64,000 nt of DNA from Aliikangiella coralliicola (GTDB lineage Bacteria > Pseudomonadota > Gammaproteobacteria > Enterobacterales > Kangiellaceae): contig NZ_ML660164.1 in NCBI RefSeq assembly GCF_007004725.1, positions 124,001 through 188,000 of the forward strand, in the 5' to 3' direction. Each line of letters begins with the position of its first letter. The first letter of the stretch is position 1. Below the pieces are notes generated by a model. That model searched no databases, was not told the origin of the DNA, and saw only the letters and a list, made by a program, of their open reading frames with translations. Shown piece by piece: positions 62,185-64,000 of this stretch. A program made the translations under genes and the position numbers.

Positions 62185-63256
62185 TAATATCTCCCCAAGC
62201 TATTGTTTTTACATATATTTTTGGTTAATTGTGTTGTATGCTTTTGCGACATCAGGGATTTGATAAATCCAATTTTTCTGCAAAATATTGTCAGTAAACG
62301 GATATTTTATAGTTCTTAAACTACCATATCGGTTAAATCGTAGATATATCTGAGATATAATTTTAAGTAATTTGAACCGTGTCAGTTTTGGTTCTATGGC
62401 TAAGCTTCTGAACGGAATTAAATGAAAGGTTGTCTTTTTTTAGGTGAGTTCTTTTGTCGACATGTGAGCGCTTTTGCAGGCTTTCAATTGGCTTTATTAC
62501 AAATTGATGAACGCCATCATTAAAAATCGAATTTTGCCAGGTTAGAATCACTATTCTCAGGCAATAAAAGCCAGATTTAAATCGCTTGAATTCAGGCGCG
62601 CTTCAGTGTTGCCTGGCCCAACTTATGCACGTGCAAGTTAAAGTGAAAGAGGCGGTCATCGGTAAAATTAAGATGCTAAAATTCAAATAAGATACCTTGC
62701 CGAATATCTCCTAAAAACTCTCCTTAGTAAGTGTTGATAAATAGAAACGAAAAGCTAAAAATGGACCTTGAAGAATTGAAGGTCCAACTAAAGTGAGACA
62801 TCAAGCTCACCTTTTAAACGTGATTTTCTGGCGCTGTTACATCGAATTTATTGCGTATTCAAGATTTCAAAAGAAACCTCAAAGTTTTAACCTCCCCAAA
62901 ATAAAAAAAACAAATAAACATCGAAATTACGCCTAAAAATTTGCAGCGATAAAGTCCTTTATTTAATCGAGAAATGAGTCCATTGAACTTAATTTAAAAG
63001 AAGTCAGATGCCCAATATGTTTATTGATCATGTTTTATAAAGTGAACAGCGGGTAACCTAAGAACAAGTAGTTATTGCATGCAAAAGCATAAATATTGAA
63101 CGCAATATTACATTTATGTTACACATAGTTATCTCATTTTTCTGTACAAAATTTGGGCAGTTAAGCAAAACCATAAAGTGTAAGTCGTCGAGAGGTGAGA
63201 TGAAAAATAAGTAATCAAAACAATAAAACACAAAATACACAAGGTAGGAGGAAAAT
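62185..63256. other. Gene-free region of about 1.07 kb between divergent genes
   Basis: No convincing frame is seen on either strand. A perfect 8-base hairpin, TGGACCTT (62762-62769) with AAGGTCCA (62779-62786), is not followed by T residues. A repeat-like GAATTCAGGCGCGC patch occurs near 62588. The region must hold the promoters of the TonB receptor (minus) and the GEVED protein (plus). I recognise nothing further. Confidence 0.4.
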
Positions 63257-64000
63257 ATGAAATTATTTTCAAAATTATCACTGCTTGCGGCATTAATATT
63301 GGCTTCGCCAATGGCTAATGCCGCCTATTGCACGGCTAGCGGAGGAGGTAACTATGAGTATATTGCCAATGTGAAAGTTGCGGATCTCGATAATGCATCG
63401 AGTGGTCTTTCCGCATACACCGACTATACGTCGCTCACTGCTAATTTAGCGGTAGGCGCTAATGCTGTCACCTTAACCCCGGGATTCGTTAATAATTCAT
63501 ATATCGAGCATTGGGCGGTATATATTGATTTTAACAAGGACGAAGATTTTAGCGATGCGGGCGAGAAGGTGATGACCGGGAGTGGAAGTTCTTCGGTTAA
63601 CGGGACAATCACTGTGCCAACCAATGCTTCGGGCACTACGCGTATGCGCGTGTTAATGAAATACAATCAAGCGGTGCCTGGTCCATGTGGCGGACTGACA
63701 TCAGGTGAAGTTGAAGATTACACGGTTTCATTTTCTGGTGGTACGCCTAATGTTGCGCCGGTTGCACGAACAGACGGACCTTATTCCGCGGAAAAAGGAG
63801 TTGGTGTTGCTATGAGTAGTAACGACTCATCAGATAGTGACGGTAATATTGTATCGTGGCTCTGGAATTTTGGTGACGGGTCAACCAGCAATTCTCCTAA
63901 TCCAAATCATGTTTACAACACGGCTGGTACTTACACCGTCACGCTGACGGTGACAGATGATGACGGTGCAACTGGAACTACCACCACCACCGCAACGATT
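63257..64000 (+). CDS. Secreted GEVED-PKD protein (3' end beyond the window)
   Basis: The frame runs from ATG 63257 (AGGAGG at 63246-63251) off the right edge. The signal peptide is [20 protein letters not shown] (cleavage near NAA). A GEVED domain follows at once ([51 protein letters not shown]), and then a PKD domain ([19 protein letters not shown]). The GEVED is clearly related to the second GEVED of the collagenase (YCSSTGGGTYEWIANVAVGG). The catalytic part, if any, lies outside the window. Confidence 0.85.
   Translation, partial: MKLFSKLSLLAALILASPMANAAYCTASGGGNYEYIANVKVADLDNASSGLSAYTDYTSLTANLAVGANAVTLTPGFVNNSYIEHWAVYIDFNKDEDFSDAGEKVMTGSGSSSVNGTITVPTNASGTTRMRVLMKYNQAVPGPCGGLTSGEVEDYTVSFSGGTPNVAPVARTDGPYSAEKGVGVAMSSNDSSDSDGNIVSWLWNFGDGSTSNSPNPNHVYNTAGTYTVTLTVTDDDGATGTTTTTATI

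Noticed and set aside
62762-62786. Rho-independent terminator
   Set aside because: The 8-base stem is perfect, but no T tract follows on either strand and no gene ends nearby.

Overview
The window is about 64 kb of an AT-rich (roughly 40% G+C by eye) gammaproteobacterial chromosome. The gene types suggest a marine, protein- and chitin-degrading heterotroph of the Kangiella/Aliikangiella/Pleionea kind: an H-NOX/Hno nitric-oxide circuit, DUF1631, a GH18 chitinase, an M9 collagenase, PKD/GEVED secreted proteins and an Oar-type TonB receptor. The taxon is my inference. There is no rRNA or tRNA, and I see no CRISPR array.

Region 1 (1-12.4 kb) is a defence block. It holds a type I restriction-modification operon (hsdM, cut by the left edge, then hsdS, an SMC/RecF-like ATPase, a Fic protein and hsdR). 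A translationally coupled pair follows: a GHKL-type ATPase and a large protein with two degenerate phosphoribosyltransferase-like lobes. That pair is my best candidate for an undescribed system. A short vestige of an hsdR start lies directly before fic.

Region 2 (12.4-24.6 kb) is a gene-poor, highly plastic island. Its intact genes are an MNT-HEPN fusion, a Sel1 protein, an FRG-domain protein, a serine hydrolase, an EEP-fold nuclease and several orphan membrane or envelope proteins. Between them lie gene fossils: three or four decayed minus-strand copies of the 3' part of a Y1 (HUH) transposase, a fragment resembling a DNA-phosphorothioation-associated methyltransferase, a RAYT fragment, and a nearly full-length RAYT element killed by two stop codons and still flanked by inverted termini.

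Region 3 (24.6-43.7 kb) is mostly core or housekeeping. It has a CPA2/KefB-like antiporter, a VOC protein, DUF1631, a DsbA-like protein, a PfpI-like protein, a multidomain chitinase, an RND pump with its adaptor behind a Fur-box-like site, a MarR regulator facing two palindromic operators and small membrane proteins, a periplasmic-sensor diguanylate cyclase, a CoxE/MoxR pair and a YcxB-like protein.

Region 4 (43.7-48 kb) is an H-NOX nitric-oxide signalling locus: hnoD, with a degenerate HD-GYP domain, is divergent from hnoC, H-NOX and the kinase hnoK. The EAL effector HnoB is not in the window.

Region 5 (48-64 kb) holds secreted or degenerate metallopeptidases, an orphan Mrr-type N-terminal domain, small lipoproteins, LysE, RidA and HutD. 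It ends with a secretome cluster: an M9 collagenase with three VHL-beta-like repeats plus TSP3, GEVED and PKD modules, a CarboxypepD_reg TonB-dependent receptor, and a second GEVED-PKD protein running off the right edge.
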